Source: Solenopsis invicta (lineage: Eukaryota > Arthropoda > Insecta > Hymenoptera > Formicidae). From it: DNA of 64,000 bases. Of this stretch, positions 1 through 12,462 are shown in pieces (the stretch's first letter is position 1; every line of letters starts with the position of its first letter). The notes beneath the pieces were generated by a model. That model was not told the origin of the DNA. It saw only the letters and a list, made by a program, of their open reading frames with translations, and made no database searches. The position numbers were made by a program, and so were the translations under genes. The stretch is taken from positions 22,783,497-22,847,496 of the forward strand of contig NC_052666.1 of the NCBI RefSeq assembly GCF_016802725.1, written 5' to 3'.

Positions 1-1395
1 AACGTTGATCTGTTCCACTTGGGAAATGCGCGCTCCGTGTATTCTACGCTCTATCTCCGTTCTTCGGGTTTAGTTCGAGAATGTCGTTCCAGAACAGTGG
101 TATTCAACCTTTTTATGATTGTATCTCGCTGTCCGGTTCCATTTTCATACTCGAAGATGTAGATAGAGAGCAAGGCGTGTTGTTGTGAATGCATGGTACA
201 ATCGCATGGTTCAAAACCACAATAAATAATTCTGATTCGTAACACACAGTCCACTGGACTACTCATGTTTTATGCATGTTACACCATACAACTCCACGTG
301 TTACATATCGCCTTAGGCTTAGGATGTAGAGATCCGTAGATCTTACCGGTCGTCTTTCCTCTCTTATCTTTTTCAATATATCTTTACTTCATCAATCTGT
401 GAATTATGTTGAATTTTTAGCTATTTCTCATCTGTTTATTATAACAGATGCAAGAATATATCATAGATGTTTGAATTTGTGTAAATATGTTCGAGTTAAC
501 ATGTCGATAAAAACAGAGAAAATTTAATATTTTATAAAAATAATGCTTGCACATACTTGATAGTAATTTTTATACAGTTTTAAATAATTTTATATATTTT
601 GAATAGATTAGTTTTCTAGTTATTTTCTTTTTCAATTTTAAATAATATTATAAAACTATTATTGTTTGCTTCAATAAAAAATATTGCAATATGTTCTTTT
701 CTTGTTAACATATAATCATGTAAGTATATAAAATCATGTTTACCACTTCATTTTTTTCACTAATATTTTGCAAATTTGACGTTAACATTCGCTTCGTGAT
801 TTCTCTTCTGTATCCAGTTTACGGTATTCGTATAATGTTCGAAAATATGAGGAATATATTGTACGCATTATACGTCTTGGATAGGTTCGCGAGACCGATT
901 CGTAGAACCGGCCGATTTATGACAAACGTGTTGCAGGTGCAACGCGTTGCAGATACTATAAATTGCGAGAATTGCGGGTATATATGGATGGACTCACAGC
1001 GAACGCTCGGTTGCATGTTTGAGTAGTTCTCCCGTTGCGGGTATTGCATACGTCATGCAGCCACGCACGCGAACGAACACGTGCATTACGCGCCATGTCA
1101 ATACGTTCTACACGTATATGTCGTATTGATTCAAAGTAACGTTCAGATTTAGTTTGGCTACATAGTGATTAGACTGCATCGAAAAAAAAGAGAAAGAGAA
1201 CAGACGAGAATGATGTTGATTTAACTCAGCGTACAGTCAATTACAAGTGTTGTATTAATTTATTATATTTATATGTATTATAAATTGATAAATAGGTATA
1301 GATAAAATTATATTTATACAATCTCGACCATGTATTAATTATTTAACCAACATCAGTCCTTTTCATTGTTTTAATTAATTAAAAGATGGTAAGAC
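1..1395. other. gene-free stretch, AT-rich with one CpG-richer patch
   Basis: No convincing exon is seen on either strand. Positions 360-830 are AT-rich. Positions about 880-1130 are richer in CpG. Short ORFs here have no recognisable domain and no paired splice sites, so they are taken as chance. It may be the intron or flank of the minus-strand gene whose first coding exon is at 6204-6282. Confidence 0.5.
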
Positions 1396-1399
1396 CGAG

Positions 1400-1415
1400 A
1401 GACAGACAGACAGAC

Positions 1416-1499
<84 letters not shown>

Positions 1500-1515
1500 T
1501 GTGTGTGTGTGTGTA
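1400..1515. repeat. compound microsatellite (CAGA)n-(GA)n-(GT)n
   Basis: A short CAGA run passes into about 38 uninterrupted GA units and then about nine GT units. Simple sequence like this creates long open frames of Arg-Glu or Ser-Leu repeats on both strands, which are artefacts. The length of the pure GA tract suggests it is polymorphic. Confidence 0.97.
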
Positions 1516-3215
1516 TGCATGATGGAAAGACGATCGTTGGAAAAGATAGATGGATCGACGCTGCATAGGTTGCCGTATCATTAACGAAATACGCGAGCAC
1601 GTTCTCGGCATGTTCTGTTCGACGTAGACGCATTTAATTTACATGGCGTACGCAAGGACGTCAGGTAGCATTCCGCGATGTTGGCAACGATACCTCGCTG
1701 CGCTGTGGGCATCGATCTCCCTGGGAATTAATCGCACACGTCGGCGTGCCGATCGCTTTGTCACTTTCATGATTTGCGTACGCGCCCACGTCGCGGTGTA
1801 CCGAGTAGATTAGAAATTCTGCACGCGTTTCGAACGTCCACGTTGGTGCATCCATTCTCTTCTCTCTGAGCGACGTGACGCTCCTACAGCGTAGGTAGAA
1901 ACACGTCGATTGGTGGTATTTCGCCGCAGCGATTCCCTTGTTTGAACAATTTCTCTGCGCGGCCTTCTCCCACGGCGCAAAAAGTCCGCGCACTAATGGC
2001 GTAAATTAATTATCCTCTTACTCGGTTTTTCTAAATTGATCGTGAGAACGAGGCTGTATATACGCGTCGTACCGAAAATGCTACAATTTGTCACGATTAG
2101 CCGTGAAACTTCAGTTATCCTTTCAATTTTGCAAAGTTGCAGAATGTGTAACATGCATAATAATGTAGCAAAATTAATAAAGACCGATTTAATTGGAAGC
2201 TATGTACACGAGCTCATGAAGCATACGGTTCATACCTATAATCTTATTATCATTGACGCGCAAAATTCAAATATCGCGTTATATCCGTGATCCAAGCCTG
2301 TTTGTGATATGTAATAAATTTACTCGCTGCAATTTAGAGTACACCGGGCATGCTAATATTTCGACGTGCTATTACTTCGCTCTCCGACATTTCCGATAAT
2401 CCTAAATTCATTGCAAAATAATTGACGACCGATCCGATAGAATGTAATTTGTGTCTCAACTCGGCTATCGACGCAGCGAATAATTGATGCAAAACATTCG
2501 TTATAAAAACAGTAATTTGCTATTAAAAAAGCGCCGACAGTCTTTCTTTTGCTAATGTCTTAATGGAGTCCCTTTCCGTAATTGCGTTCTGCGTTCTGTT
2601 CTCCCCATCATACGAATCGACATCGGCACTGTTGCATCTGACAATGCCAAGATGGGCCGCTCAGCTCATTTCCGCCTTACGAGGTACAATAACCGCCTCT
2701 ATCGAGAGATAACGTGTCTTCAGCAGAAGAGACCACATTGCTGCGAAATTCTCAAGCACGTCGTTGCATAAACTATTAACGATTATGTGTTCCAATCCCG
2801 GGCGCGAATCGCGTAGTTAGTTCGAGGTTGCAAAATGAGACACGCGCTAAACGAGGTAGAAAGAAGTGTATGAAAGAAGTGGACGAAGATGAATGGTCCA
2901 ATTACAATGATTTACTATCATTTAATGACGTGCATCTGCGAGATATTTTACTTTGCACTCAGGTTCAAGACATTGCTTTTTAGCACAACAAAGCGTGCTG
3001 GTTACAATATGTAATTATCCTTTCAATCTCTTTCTTTTTCCTTTTTTTTCGAGTAGCGGTTCAAGCCTTTGTTGTATAAACGATTTGCTTTAACTATAAG
3101 AGAATGTGTTTTTCTTATAAATTTTTAAACCATTATTAAGAATTATTAATTTACGAGGTATAAATTAAAATAATTTATAGCTCGTTTAAGAAATAAGTAT
3201 GTGTGTGCACTGTTT
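1516..3215. other. no gene recognised; two CpG-richer patches
   Basis: Positions 1560-2000 and 2560-2860 have higher GC and CpG content than the surroundings. A 110-codon frame on the minus strand (1661-1993) has no recognisable motif and no convincing splice signals. These patches could be conserved non-coding DNA or missed exons; nothing seen decides between the two. Confidence 0.4.
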
Positions 3216-3265
3216 AACACATAAATGTAAACACATAAATGTAATAAATTATTACATCTATGTGT
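3216..3265. repeat. short palindrome with a tandem half-repeat
   Basis: The arm at 3231-3247 pairs with 3249-3265 with one mismatch, leaving almost no loop. A second partial copy of the left arm lies directly upstream at 3217-3230. It is probably a short replication-slippage or MITE relic. Confidence 0.7.
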
Positions 3266-3824
3266 TAAAACTTAAAACAAATACTGCATTCAGATGTTTT
3301 TCTTCGTCATCTATCGGTAAGACGTTTGATCAAGTCTTTTAATTAATTGCAATATGAAACGACGCATAACACAAAACAACATGTCGTATCGCGATAATAT
3401 CAGGGTATAAGAGTACACGGAAGTTATTATCGTCTTTTGGATTTACATTCTGTCGTATCTGGGATTTATACTCGACCGTAATCTAAATTTCATGGAGATT
3501 CATCTCGCGTCTCGCGAGATAGGCTCTTTCGCGGGCGACACGTACATTTCAGAGCCTCGTAGATTTCGCACGAGCTCCAATCATCCCACGGGAGCACATA
3601 TCTCCACAACGAGATCTTTAATGTGTAAAAGAAAGTTACGAATTTCTATTGCACAATGTAAAATTATATTACACAAAGTTTTGTTAGAAAAAAAAAAAAC
3701 ATTATAATGTATAGAATTTCCAAAATATATCTAATCTAATATTCTAACTGTACTAAAGACAGACGAATCGATTAATTTTAATTTTGAGTCGGGCTTATTA
3801 TTTCATTACCCGAATGAAAATAAT

Positions 3825-4200
3825 AATTTTATTTAGAAATAGCTAGATACAAATTTGAAAATTTTGGACCAACAATTAATTATGTAGGATACTCAAGCAT
3901 GATGAGTAAAACTGCAAAAAATTTTGACTATTAATGTTAATAATTAAATATTTGATCATTTTATCGATAAATTATTAATACAATAATAGAGAGTTAATCT
4001 TTACATTTTTAATTATTTAATTTGTAAATTCTTTTAAAGATAATACTATTTAAAAGACCCAGATACGATTTGGCTGTCTAAATCATACCTCTTGCAGCAC
4101 TTTGCAAGAAGACTTATAATAAGTTAATTTATTATTGAAAAATTAACATTGTAATAATAGGTATCTAAACCATCAAGCTACAATTTCCAACGTTCATTTG
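3825..4200. repeat. fragments of two dispersed repeat families
   Basis: Positions 3825-3935 resemble the interior of the MITE family at 19222-19485 (the AGCTAGATACA segment followed later by a TCAAGCATGATGAG-like segment). Positions 3940-4190 resemble 35440-35665: both carry a TCTAAATCATA-like or TTTAAATCATA-like stretch, then TTGCAGCA, then AAGACTTATAA at similar spacing. Both are diverged by substitutions and indels, so these look like old insertions. Confidence 0.5.
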
Positions 4201-4987
4201 TGTGTAAATTAGTGCATTAAATAGGAAATATACATAAAAAATAACTTAAGTGGTACACATTTGGCAATTCTCTCCTACAATAACTTAGACGTTTGTAATT
4301 CAGACGTTGCATTTACGGCTATTTGATTATCTAGTTGGCTATTTGGGTGTGATTGCAAGCTATAAATATAATGTCACGCTGCTAATAGGTATGGGGAGAG
4401 CATTCCCTATCGTCATTAAAGTCATGAAGTTATGAGATCCGACTAAGCATCGCTACCTTGATGATGGACGTTAGTCGGATATTTGACGCATTCGATACGA
4501 GTCTCAGTGACCATTCGCAATGTACGAGGATGATTTAACGCGTGCCGTGAGTCGCGATGTGGTCTTGGAGGAATGTGTCCATTGTGGAAAGCTCTTTGCA
4601 ACGCAACGCGGTGTTACTGTCGCTTCCAGCGAGTAATATTCGGACTGTGACAAAAGAACGCACGGCGGATATCGTTTTTACTTCCGAGTGGTGTTTAGTC
4701 TGTAATAGGTGTAAAACCAGAATGGGAATATCAGGGTAAAAAGCATAGAGTTGTAAAAATATGTTACGACTCATGAGACACTTTCTCGTATGGATAAATC
4801 TTATTTACGACAAAAGTTTCTTGCTCGTACGTTCTTTAATAATGATATCCGAACTTACTACTGAATGTTCTGTTAAATCAAAGTTATAGCATTTATATAT
4901 AAAGAAGATAAAAAAGGTTTCATCTATTACAACATAATATAACCTTCGAGTATCTACTTGAAATAATCCAGACACACAAACAATGTC
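4200..4987. other. no gene recognised
   Basis: Mixed AT-rich sequence. The only structure noticed is a perfect 10-bp inverted repeat at 4437-4446 and 4471-4480 with a 24-nt loop. No paired splice signals or recognisable protein were found. Confidence 0.4.
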
Positions 4988-5622
4988 CCCTATAATAAGT
5001 GTTACAATATTTTTAAAATATTAGACAAATATAATTAAAAATTAAAATAATATTACAACAATTAATATTCCGGGAATATAATATTTTTTAATATTGTAGG
5101 AATATTAATGTTATATGTCCGCTTTATGTAATATTTGTGGTAAATTATTTCAATATCCATGGAATATTAGGAAAATGTTCTACAAATATTATTTTTATTA
5201 AAAAATTAATGTAAATTATTATAAATAAAATATTGAAGTAAATAATATTATTTACTTTTCATATAATATTCATATAATATTATCAAGAATGGACGTATAT
5301 AGTGGCGTGCAAAAGTTTCCGGCCAGTGACATTTTGTATAAATGTCACTGGCCGGATTTCTCTCTAATTTATTAAAAAACAGTCTAATAAAATTTTCATA
5401 ATCATTATCAGGTATGAGTATAAGATATAGATAACGAAATAATATAGTAAAACAATGATAATTATAAAAATTTTATTAGGCTGTTTTTTAATAAATTAGA
5501 GTACAAAATGTCACTGACCGAAAACTTTTGCACGCCACTGTAACCACTTTTTATGAATATTATATAATATTTTGGGAATATTATTTAATATTAAATAATA
5601 TTGTAACACTTATAAATAAGGT
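4988..5622. mobile_element. AT-rich inverted-repeat element (MITE-like), interrupted
   Basis: The left end (CCTATAATAAGTGTTACAAT, about 4988-5010) is matched in inverted orientation by the right end (about 5601-5622), with both ends continuing into AATATT-rich sequence. The body is almost only AATATT-type low-complexity DNA. Removing the younger insertion at 5300-5540 leaves about 395 bp. No coding capacity is seen, so it would be non-autonomous. The superfamily is not clear. Confidence 0.65.
5300..5540. mobile_element. Tc1/mariner-type MITE nested in the AT-rich element
   Basis: The ends read CAGTGGCGTGCAAAAGTTT inward from both sides (the first base of the left copy is T, not C) and are flanked by TA dinucleotides, the target duplication of the Tc1/mariner superfamily. 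The inverted match continues for most of the arms, including AATTTATTAAAAAACAG and TAATAAAATTTT segments. At about 241 bp it has no transposase and must be moved in trans. The left arm alone carries an extra perfect 15-bp hairpin at 5319-5355. Confidence 0.85.
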
Positions 5623-6203
5623 CTCATATTTACACATAAAGAATTTTTTCTTAGAACGTATTTTCACAATTATGGAAAAGGTGGAACAGCATGATATTTC
5701 GAAGGATGTGATTTCAATATTATAGTCTTTTAATTGCATTGTTGATTTATAGCGTGAACCTTCGCAGCGTTTTATACTCGATCATCAACGCCACGTGGGA
5801 ACAGCTGGTTGTTGTCGCACGCCTTTCATACTAAACGTCGACCGATTCGAAATTCTCGATACGATCTTTATGGCAGTCGACATTGTGTAACCATAACTCA
5901 CTCCACGTCGCTATGTTACAGGCAAGCCAAGCACCGGGGATTCGTGTTGTTAATACTTGGACGTGCGCCATCGCAGTGGCGCGCGAGGTGCAAGCCATAA
6001 ATACAATTCGCTCGTGATCTGTAAATCGATTTCGCCAGACTGTCGATCTCGTTGCAACATTAATTTAGGAATTAGCAACGCCCGTTTGTTTTACGGCACG
6101 ATTCGCCCATATTTGTTGTCCGCGCTTCCTCGAGCGTTTCATCACGCGCGCGCTCAACATTCGCAACGCGACAGGGGTCATTTCTCTTCTCTCTGACACT
6201 TAC
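5623..6203 (-). other. probable intron start of the minus-strand gene
   Basis: This follows the splice donor at 6203-6198 of the signal-peptide exon, reading leftwards. It contains moderately GC-rich sequence at 5790-6190 but no second exon that continues the phase-1 reading frame with a recognisable domain. Confidence 0.35.
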
Positions 6204-6282
6204 CTGTCTGCGTACCGGATGCCGAGAGGTGAGCCAAGCGGTAGATCGTCAGGAGCCGAAGAAGCCACATGACACTACACAT
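6204..6282 (-). CDS. first coding exon (partial) of an unidentified secreted or membrane protein
   Basis: Read on the minus strand, an ATG at 6282-6280 opens MCSVMWLLRLLTIYRLAHLS, then ASGTQT, with the next codon split (phase 1) at a consensus donor CAG|GTAAGT (6204/6203). The leader has a hydrophobic core (MWLLRLLTI) followed by small residues, as expected of a signal peptide. An in-frame TAA lies 30 nt upstream of the ATG, so the start is well defined; the second Met (residue 5) is an alternative. The exon is bounded upstream by a good acceptor (6368-6367). The family cannot be told from the leader alone. The rest of the gene would lie to the left, separated by at least one large intron. 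Confidence 0.55.
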
Positions 6283-6366
6283 GACTGGCTCGGTGCGCGG
6301 CCCCTCGCTGCCTTATCTATTCCCGTTGCAGCGGCCTGTGCACCACGGCCTCGACATCGCCATCAT
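6283..6366 (-). other. 5' leader part of the same exon, with an upstream ORF
   Basis: A pyrimidine-rich tract ending in TGTGTTTCAG (AG at 6368-6367) forms an acceptor. The exon then begins at 6366 with ATGATGGCGATG, a 17-codon upstream ORF that ends at 6313 in the same frame as the main start. Such a uORF could dampen translation of the main protein. An earlier non-coding exon on the minus strand, at higher coordinates, is implied but was not located. Confidence 0.45.
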
Positions 6367-8867
6367 CTGAAACACAGGTGCAGGAATCGTGAATAAGTAG
6401 TCGAGCTCGTTTACGCCCCGGCTTATCTCTCGGTCCCACTCGAGGGCCGCCAATTCATCGTGTTGAGTAATCCCGTGAATCGGGAAATCCCGGCGTGGCG
6501 CTGTTTCGTGCAAGTGTAAGAAGATTTTCGTAAGATGACTTTATCGCAGTGTCGAGCCCTGACGTTAAGTCGTCTCGAAAATCGTCGGAAAATATACGCG
6601 CCAAGTTTCGTACACGGACAATTCGGTTACGAAGCAAGGGCGAACGATTCGCCAAACTTAATTATCGGATTTTATCAAACACGAGCAGTCGGGATCAGTT
6701 ACAGCAAATACACGTTTATGACGTGTGTATATTTAGAGATTATAGGGGAGATGGTTATAGTGAGTGTGAGGATGACCACTCATATTTTCGTTATTAGATG
6801 ATGAATCTAGTAATTACTTATGGAATCATTCGTCTAGCAGCACGTCGTTATGTGGCGATAATATGTCAATAGCCAACGTTTGTCAAGGCATTTCTACTTT
6901 AATTGTCATAAGACATCGACTTTTTCAAGGTGTATTTTAGTATTTAATTACATATTCTTCCTCATTTTTCTTAAACTTGATGCTTCGTAACATCACGCAA
7001 ATAAATGTACTATTCAATGTTTTTTTTTGTTATTTAATATTTTATTTGATTGCACACATTTCAAGTTAAATAATAGGATGGGATTTTGTTAATTTGGGAT
7101 ATGCAAAATTTTCCAATAATCCTAACTCGAGCGACATACATTTCACATATATGTAAAAGTTGTATCCGGCAGCTTTACTAATTTTTAGTAAAACTGTGTC
7201 GGCCAATTAAAAAAATGTGTTTGTTTTTAAATGTCCGTAACATAGAAATTAATGAACATTTAACCATACAAAAATTTGTAGATATTTGCTAAATACGTAA
7301 GTAAATTTGCAAAAGCGTAGAAAAATATGTAGCTGTTTTCTTTTAAAAAATTTTCCAAAACAAGCAAACTTTCAGTGCTCTAGACTACTACGGAACATCC
7401 GCTTAAACATGCTAATGCCTCAACAAGCTTAATACGATTTCTTTTTGAAAGTTTTCATATCAAAATAGTTTTTAAAGTTGATAGTTTAACTGCTAATTTT
7501 AATAATTTACATTATACGTATTATGGATTTTCAGTACCGCAGTTTATATGTGGAAGAAGTTACATGTGCGTAAACACACTTGCATGTATTCTGTAATATT
7601 TTATTTTTATTTTGAATAAATATATAATTTTATAACAAACCACCGTGTCTTTTTATAAATAAAATTAATTTTTTTCGGAGGGCAGGAATACATTATCAAC
7701 TGTTCCTCTTCGATCTAATAGAAATCGTAATAAATATTTCATAACTTCTAGAATCGATGATTGAACAACACATGACGAATGTAATTGTAAAGTCTTCAAT
7801 TTAACATATTGATTTATTAACAAAGTTATTATATAAAATGTAAATAAGGAGAGGAAGATCGTAATATCTCTTCCAGCAGTAATAACGAAGTTATTAATAA
7901 AGCAGTTAGCATAAAGCAATTAGGGGTTGGACAAGTAGAAGTAGTAACCCACATAAAAATAAAGAATTCCTAGTGTCACGAAGCGAATGTCTTGCGTTAG
8001 GATGCGGAGTCTGGACTCGGGTTGTTTCCGCGCGTCGGGAAATAACAACGGGAAAGGAGGAAGATGCGCGGCGCATCGTTGCCATAACGTAATTAACTCG
8101 TTTTATACTGGCGCTCGTAAGTCGGCCGACTGCCGCGCTAATATGAAAGTATCGCCGTCTCTACGGGTATTAACTTCTAAACTTTCCCACGGGCAGAGCG
8201 TGCGAGGAGTTTAATTAAAGTATGATTAAACAGCGTAAGAGTAATTGAATGAAACAAGTAATTCCTTGCATTCATGCATTTGGTATGAGATGTTAGATAT
8301 TGTCGACGGGATATTTTGGGTCACTTTATCTTTTAGAAGTTCGACAAAAGCTCGCTTTTAAAGCGGTTTTGAAACATTTTTAAAAATTTTTACACGTACA
8401 CAGTCGTCTCTTACGTTTCTTCATACGTAGCCAATTCTGCCAGTAAATTAATGCCTCAGGTGTTTTAAGATCTTTAAAAGATTAAATAGTAAAGTAATAA
8501 TTGAAAAAAATGAGATTAGGTCATTGGATCAAGATAATTTACACGTTGAGCATGAGTGAGAAAGAGAGAGAGAAAATTTCGATTTCACGTATCATTTCCA
8601 ATCTTGATTTCAACGACGCAGCGAAATCAAAGGCGATGGCAATCGAGAACATGGAAGGGGACGTATCACGTATCACGTTACGTAGTCTTTCTATTGCTTC
8701 GCTCATCGACCCTTTTGTCACTGATGCAACTAACAGTTAACGAGTCAAGTGATTTCCAATTTTGAAGTCGAGTGCGTCACTCAAGTTTGCACTCGATCGT
8801 TTGCTTATCAAGATGTTGTTAAGAGTTATTGGCACTAGATAGTACGTAATTGTTTCGGCACAGATAA
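6367..8867. other. no gene recognised
   Basis: The CpG-richer parts are 6400-6660 (next to the signal-peptide exon, a plausible promoter or leader zone) and 7980-8215. The rest is AT-rich. Several 60-90 codon frames overlap on opposite strands and show no domain or splice pairing. Confidence 0.4.
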
Positions 8868-9175
8868 AACTAGAAAATTACTAATGTAACAAGTAAAAAA
8901 AGAAATTATTAAATCAATTTTCTTCATTACAATAGCCTCAACTAATATGTTTTGTTAAAAATTTTAATTCATATTCGATTGATTTTTGTAAAAAATTGTA
9001 TTTCTGTGTTAACAAATTTGCTGTTCTGTTCTAACAAATGAATAGTTATAATCGTTAATTTTATTCAGCTGTAGAACTTTGTTACTTTAACATAGAAAAC
9101 TGTCTTTATATTATGTATATAGATCTGTTGAATTAGTGAAGTTCTCAGTTGTTTTAACGAATCTTTTCTTTTCAA
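8868..9175. repeat. dispersed repeat family R1, copy 1
   Basis: Homologous in the same orientation to 26040-26445. Shared blocks in the same order include CTAATGTAACAAG, TTTTCTTCATTACAA, GTTTTGTTAAAAATTTTAAT, ATCGTTAATTTTA and TTAGTTGTTTTAAC-like sequence. Copies differ by many substitutions and a roughly 100-bp indel. No coding capacity; an old transposon relic is the simplest reading. Confidence 0.7.
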
Positions 9176-12100
9176 TATAAAAGTGCATTAAATCTATATA
9201 AATTTTTGTATAACGTAAGTATGATTTCTTACAATTAATCAACGCTAAAAAAAAGAAGATAGTAAAGCTTGTTATTATAAGCAAGTTTAACAATTATATG
9301 ATAGCAAAAAAATCATGTCTAAAAGAAATTAATTGTTTCACTAATTTTATTATACCATCAACTCTGTTTAGTTATAAATATCAAACTTACGTAGCAAGCT
9401 AGAGTTTTCCTGTGTCAAGCAATCTTCGTAAATAAATAGCAAATAAAAATCTATTAAAAATATACTACAATTTGTAGGCTATAAAAACTTTACAGTCTTG
9501 ATATTTATTACTGTTGTAAATCTAATGCTCGTACTTTTACATTTATTCCTCATAGAACTCTGTAAGGAGTGTCTTCGTGTTACTGTAGTTTCTGATAGCT
9601 AAAATACATCTGCAATTAGGACGATAAATGCTAATGGAAAAGCCGCGGCGCTCTTTTCCAAATTACATTAGCATAAAAGACCTGACCGGCAGTCTTAGCT
9701 CTCGCTCCAAAAACGCGAAACTTCTCCAGCACTACGGATTCCGGTAACATAGTCGTTGATACCTGCTCCCGATTTAGTTTCGAATAAATATACGAACATC
9801 TAATAAGAATATCACGGCGCAATGCCTAAGTTTGATCACGTGTCACCACGTTCCGGCAAGAGCCGTAGGCAACAATTCTTATTCTCCCCTGAAATGCTAG
9901 TGTAAAATCTACTTGCGTGAGTCGCAATCAGGAATCGATGTCACGTAGAAGAACCAATTTTATTGAGACATAAAAGAGTTGGGCTTCCAAATTGGACGAT
10001 ATTGCTTCGTAACTCTTATTAGAATGTTACCATAACGTATTCCTGCGGAGAAGCTTGCTCGCAAAACGCCAGTCTCCAAGAATCGGCACACAATAAGAGC
10101 GCGACTAGGCGATATATCGCCCGATTTAAATCTCTCTCGCGGCGATGCGCCGTCACGATGCGCTATTAATTCCGAGCGATATATTTCGGTACGCGCAAGC
10201 ACGACAACGAAGAAAAGAGACTGCGCCATCATTGCAATTTATTTATCTCCAACCGATCTACGTAGGTCGCCAACCACCCCCATGGTATATCTCGTCGTTA
10301 GTTTATTTTGTTGAGAATCGTGGCACAATGCCAAAAATCTTCCGTATATCGCCTCCGCACCACTACATTCATTTCGTTTTACACTCGCCATTGGTCCCGG
10401 GACTCCGATTCTTCCTTTTTCTCGCGTTCTGAATTTAAAAGTTTCCGTAAGCCATAAAATCTTTTCTACACGGGCTAACGTTCACACTCTAGGAATCTTA
10501 TTGTGTTAATTTGCGATGCTATACGAGATCGTTTCAAACTTCTGTGACTTAACTTGTAGCGGCAGATATTCTTTAATCGGAAATCAACTTTTTTCTACGA
10601 GAAACTTTGGTAGAGGCAGCCATTACCACTTTAATACTTAACGTTATTCATTTCAATGGTTAAATCAACTTTAGGACAAATAAAGTTCACTCAAATTTAA
10701 TTTAATTAAACTAATTTAACTGAAAGTAATTACTGTTTTGATATTTAACAACAAATTAATTGTCAACAAATTAAAAATGTCTTTAAAATCAGTAATGTCG
10801 TCAGACATTTTATGTGTATCTCAAAGAATTGTATAAACGCGAGTAAAATATCAAAATAATTTTACAAATATAACAAAACTGTTACTAAATAAAAAAAATT
10901 TTGATAAATTGATAATACAGTCAAAATGTATTAATTGTAAATAATTGAGGCATAATATACGTGACAAGTTTGGCAAGCATGCCATTTTGGGTTTATAACA
11001 ATAAATCGATTTATATTCATTTTAATATGTTGTATATTCAGTTAATATCGAAACAAATTTATTTACATTACTACTTGCCCTAGTTGCTTCCAATATGTTT
11101 GACATATATTGCAAATTTATCAGCTAATATTTGACTTTAATGCCCAATTTATTTACTTACGACTAATACGACTTCTAAAAGATCTAAGTAATCGAATTAT
11201 ATCTATTAATTTTATACTAAAATAATAAACAATACACAGACATGGAAGTTAAAAATAACAATATGTTATTTAACTTTAGAAATTGGTTTAAATTTGATAT
11301 TTCAATATTTAATAGTGCATAACTAGATATTAAACAATTAAAATTTTCGCTAATTGCAATTGCACGTTGTTGCGGATAAAACTGCGGCAACAGCTAAATC
11401 CATGTTAAAAATTTCGTTTGCATACTCCTTTGACACACGTCGATACTTTGTTACAAAGTTGAACGCGACGCGCGTTACGGAACGCCCCTGGAAATTTTTA
11501 TGCGCGCGCAAAAAATTCCTCCAATATTTCCCCCGGTAGATTCGGCCTTGCTTCTATCCCTCAAATTTTCATTTTTCCGTGACCTTTTTATCCGAGATAT
11601 ATTTAAATGTGTACCGGCATCCCGATTTATTCTTCCTCGTAGCTATTCTGAGCGGCACTTCCACTCGTTGCAATACGTGATTTATGCAAATAGGGCTTCA
11701 TCGTGCTATATGGACAAGTCGAAATATCGTGCGGTGATATTATCCGATAATTATGTCCTCATTCGAACAGAACAGATTACCAGGCGTCACATGCGAACTT
11801 GTAACGATTTCGGCGAACTGTGCGTGCGGAAAGCGAGTCAGCGAAGTTATCGCAATTAAATCGCTTAACCCGGCACAGATTCAATGGAGTACAATAATAT
11901 GCCCGTAATTGATCAGAACAGGTAAAACGGACTGCTGACTACTCGTAATCATTCGGATAGCGTTTACTACCCTCCGTATGACGTTAGTGACGTGAGTTGT
12001 CAAAAAAAAGGGACGTAAAGCTCGAGGTGCTATATAAAATTACAATTTATCTTTGAGTCTATAATTTAAACGCAACGTTTTCGACGCAAATTTTCTTGAA

Positions 12101-12421
12101 TAATCACGAGCGGAAATCAACGATGTATATAGCAATCTGCAAAGGAGGAACATCCAAGTATCTTAATGGAGCGATGTATTTGTACGTGTTAAGGCGACCC
12201 GAGCATGTAATCTCGTTAATCTTTTACTGCCCAACTGACTTGCGCGACCACATCTTACATGCAACTTGTCGTAGCGCCACGAATCACTCTCTATAAGGTC
12301 AAGAGGTGCAAGCAAGTTCGCTGGCGGGGCTGAGATGGCTGTAGACAAAGTTGACCAAGTTTAGAGGATAGAGCACCACCACGTCCATGACTTCAGGAGC
12401 GATATGAGGAAGAAGAGAGGC

Positions 12422-12425
<4 letters not shown>
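9176..12425. other. no gene recognised
   Basis: AT-rich with CpG-richer islands at 9640-9830, 9960-10430 and 11340-11870. Frames of 90-119 codons occur in these islands but overlap on both strands and show no recognisable motif. Positions 10640-11340 are very AT-rich with nothing visible. Confidence 0.4.

Positions 12426-12457
<32 letters not shown>
12426..12457. repeat. (GA)n microsatellite
   Basis: About 16 GA units followed by purine-rich GGGAG and GGGAAAG sequence to 12490. The Ser-Leu frames on the minus strand come from this tract. Confidence 0.95.

Positions 12458-12462
<5 letters not shown>

Noticed and set aside
1375..1633. Ser-Leu and Arg-Glu repeat proteins at the GA microsatellite
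   Set aside because: Direct translation of a dinucleotide repeat. The same applies at 12299-12620, 21530-21742 and 22101-22421.
4437..4480. Perfect 10-bp inverted repeat with a 24-nt loop
   Set aside because: A stem of this length is expected by chance several times in 64 kb, and nothing nearby supports a role.
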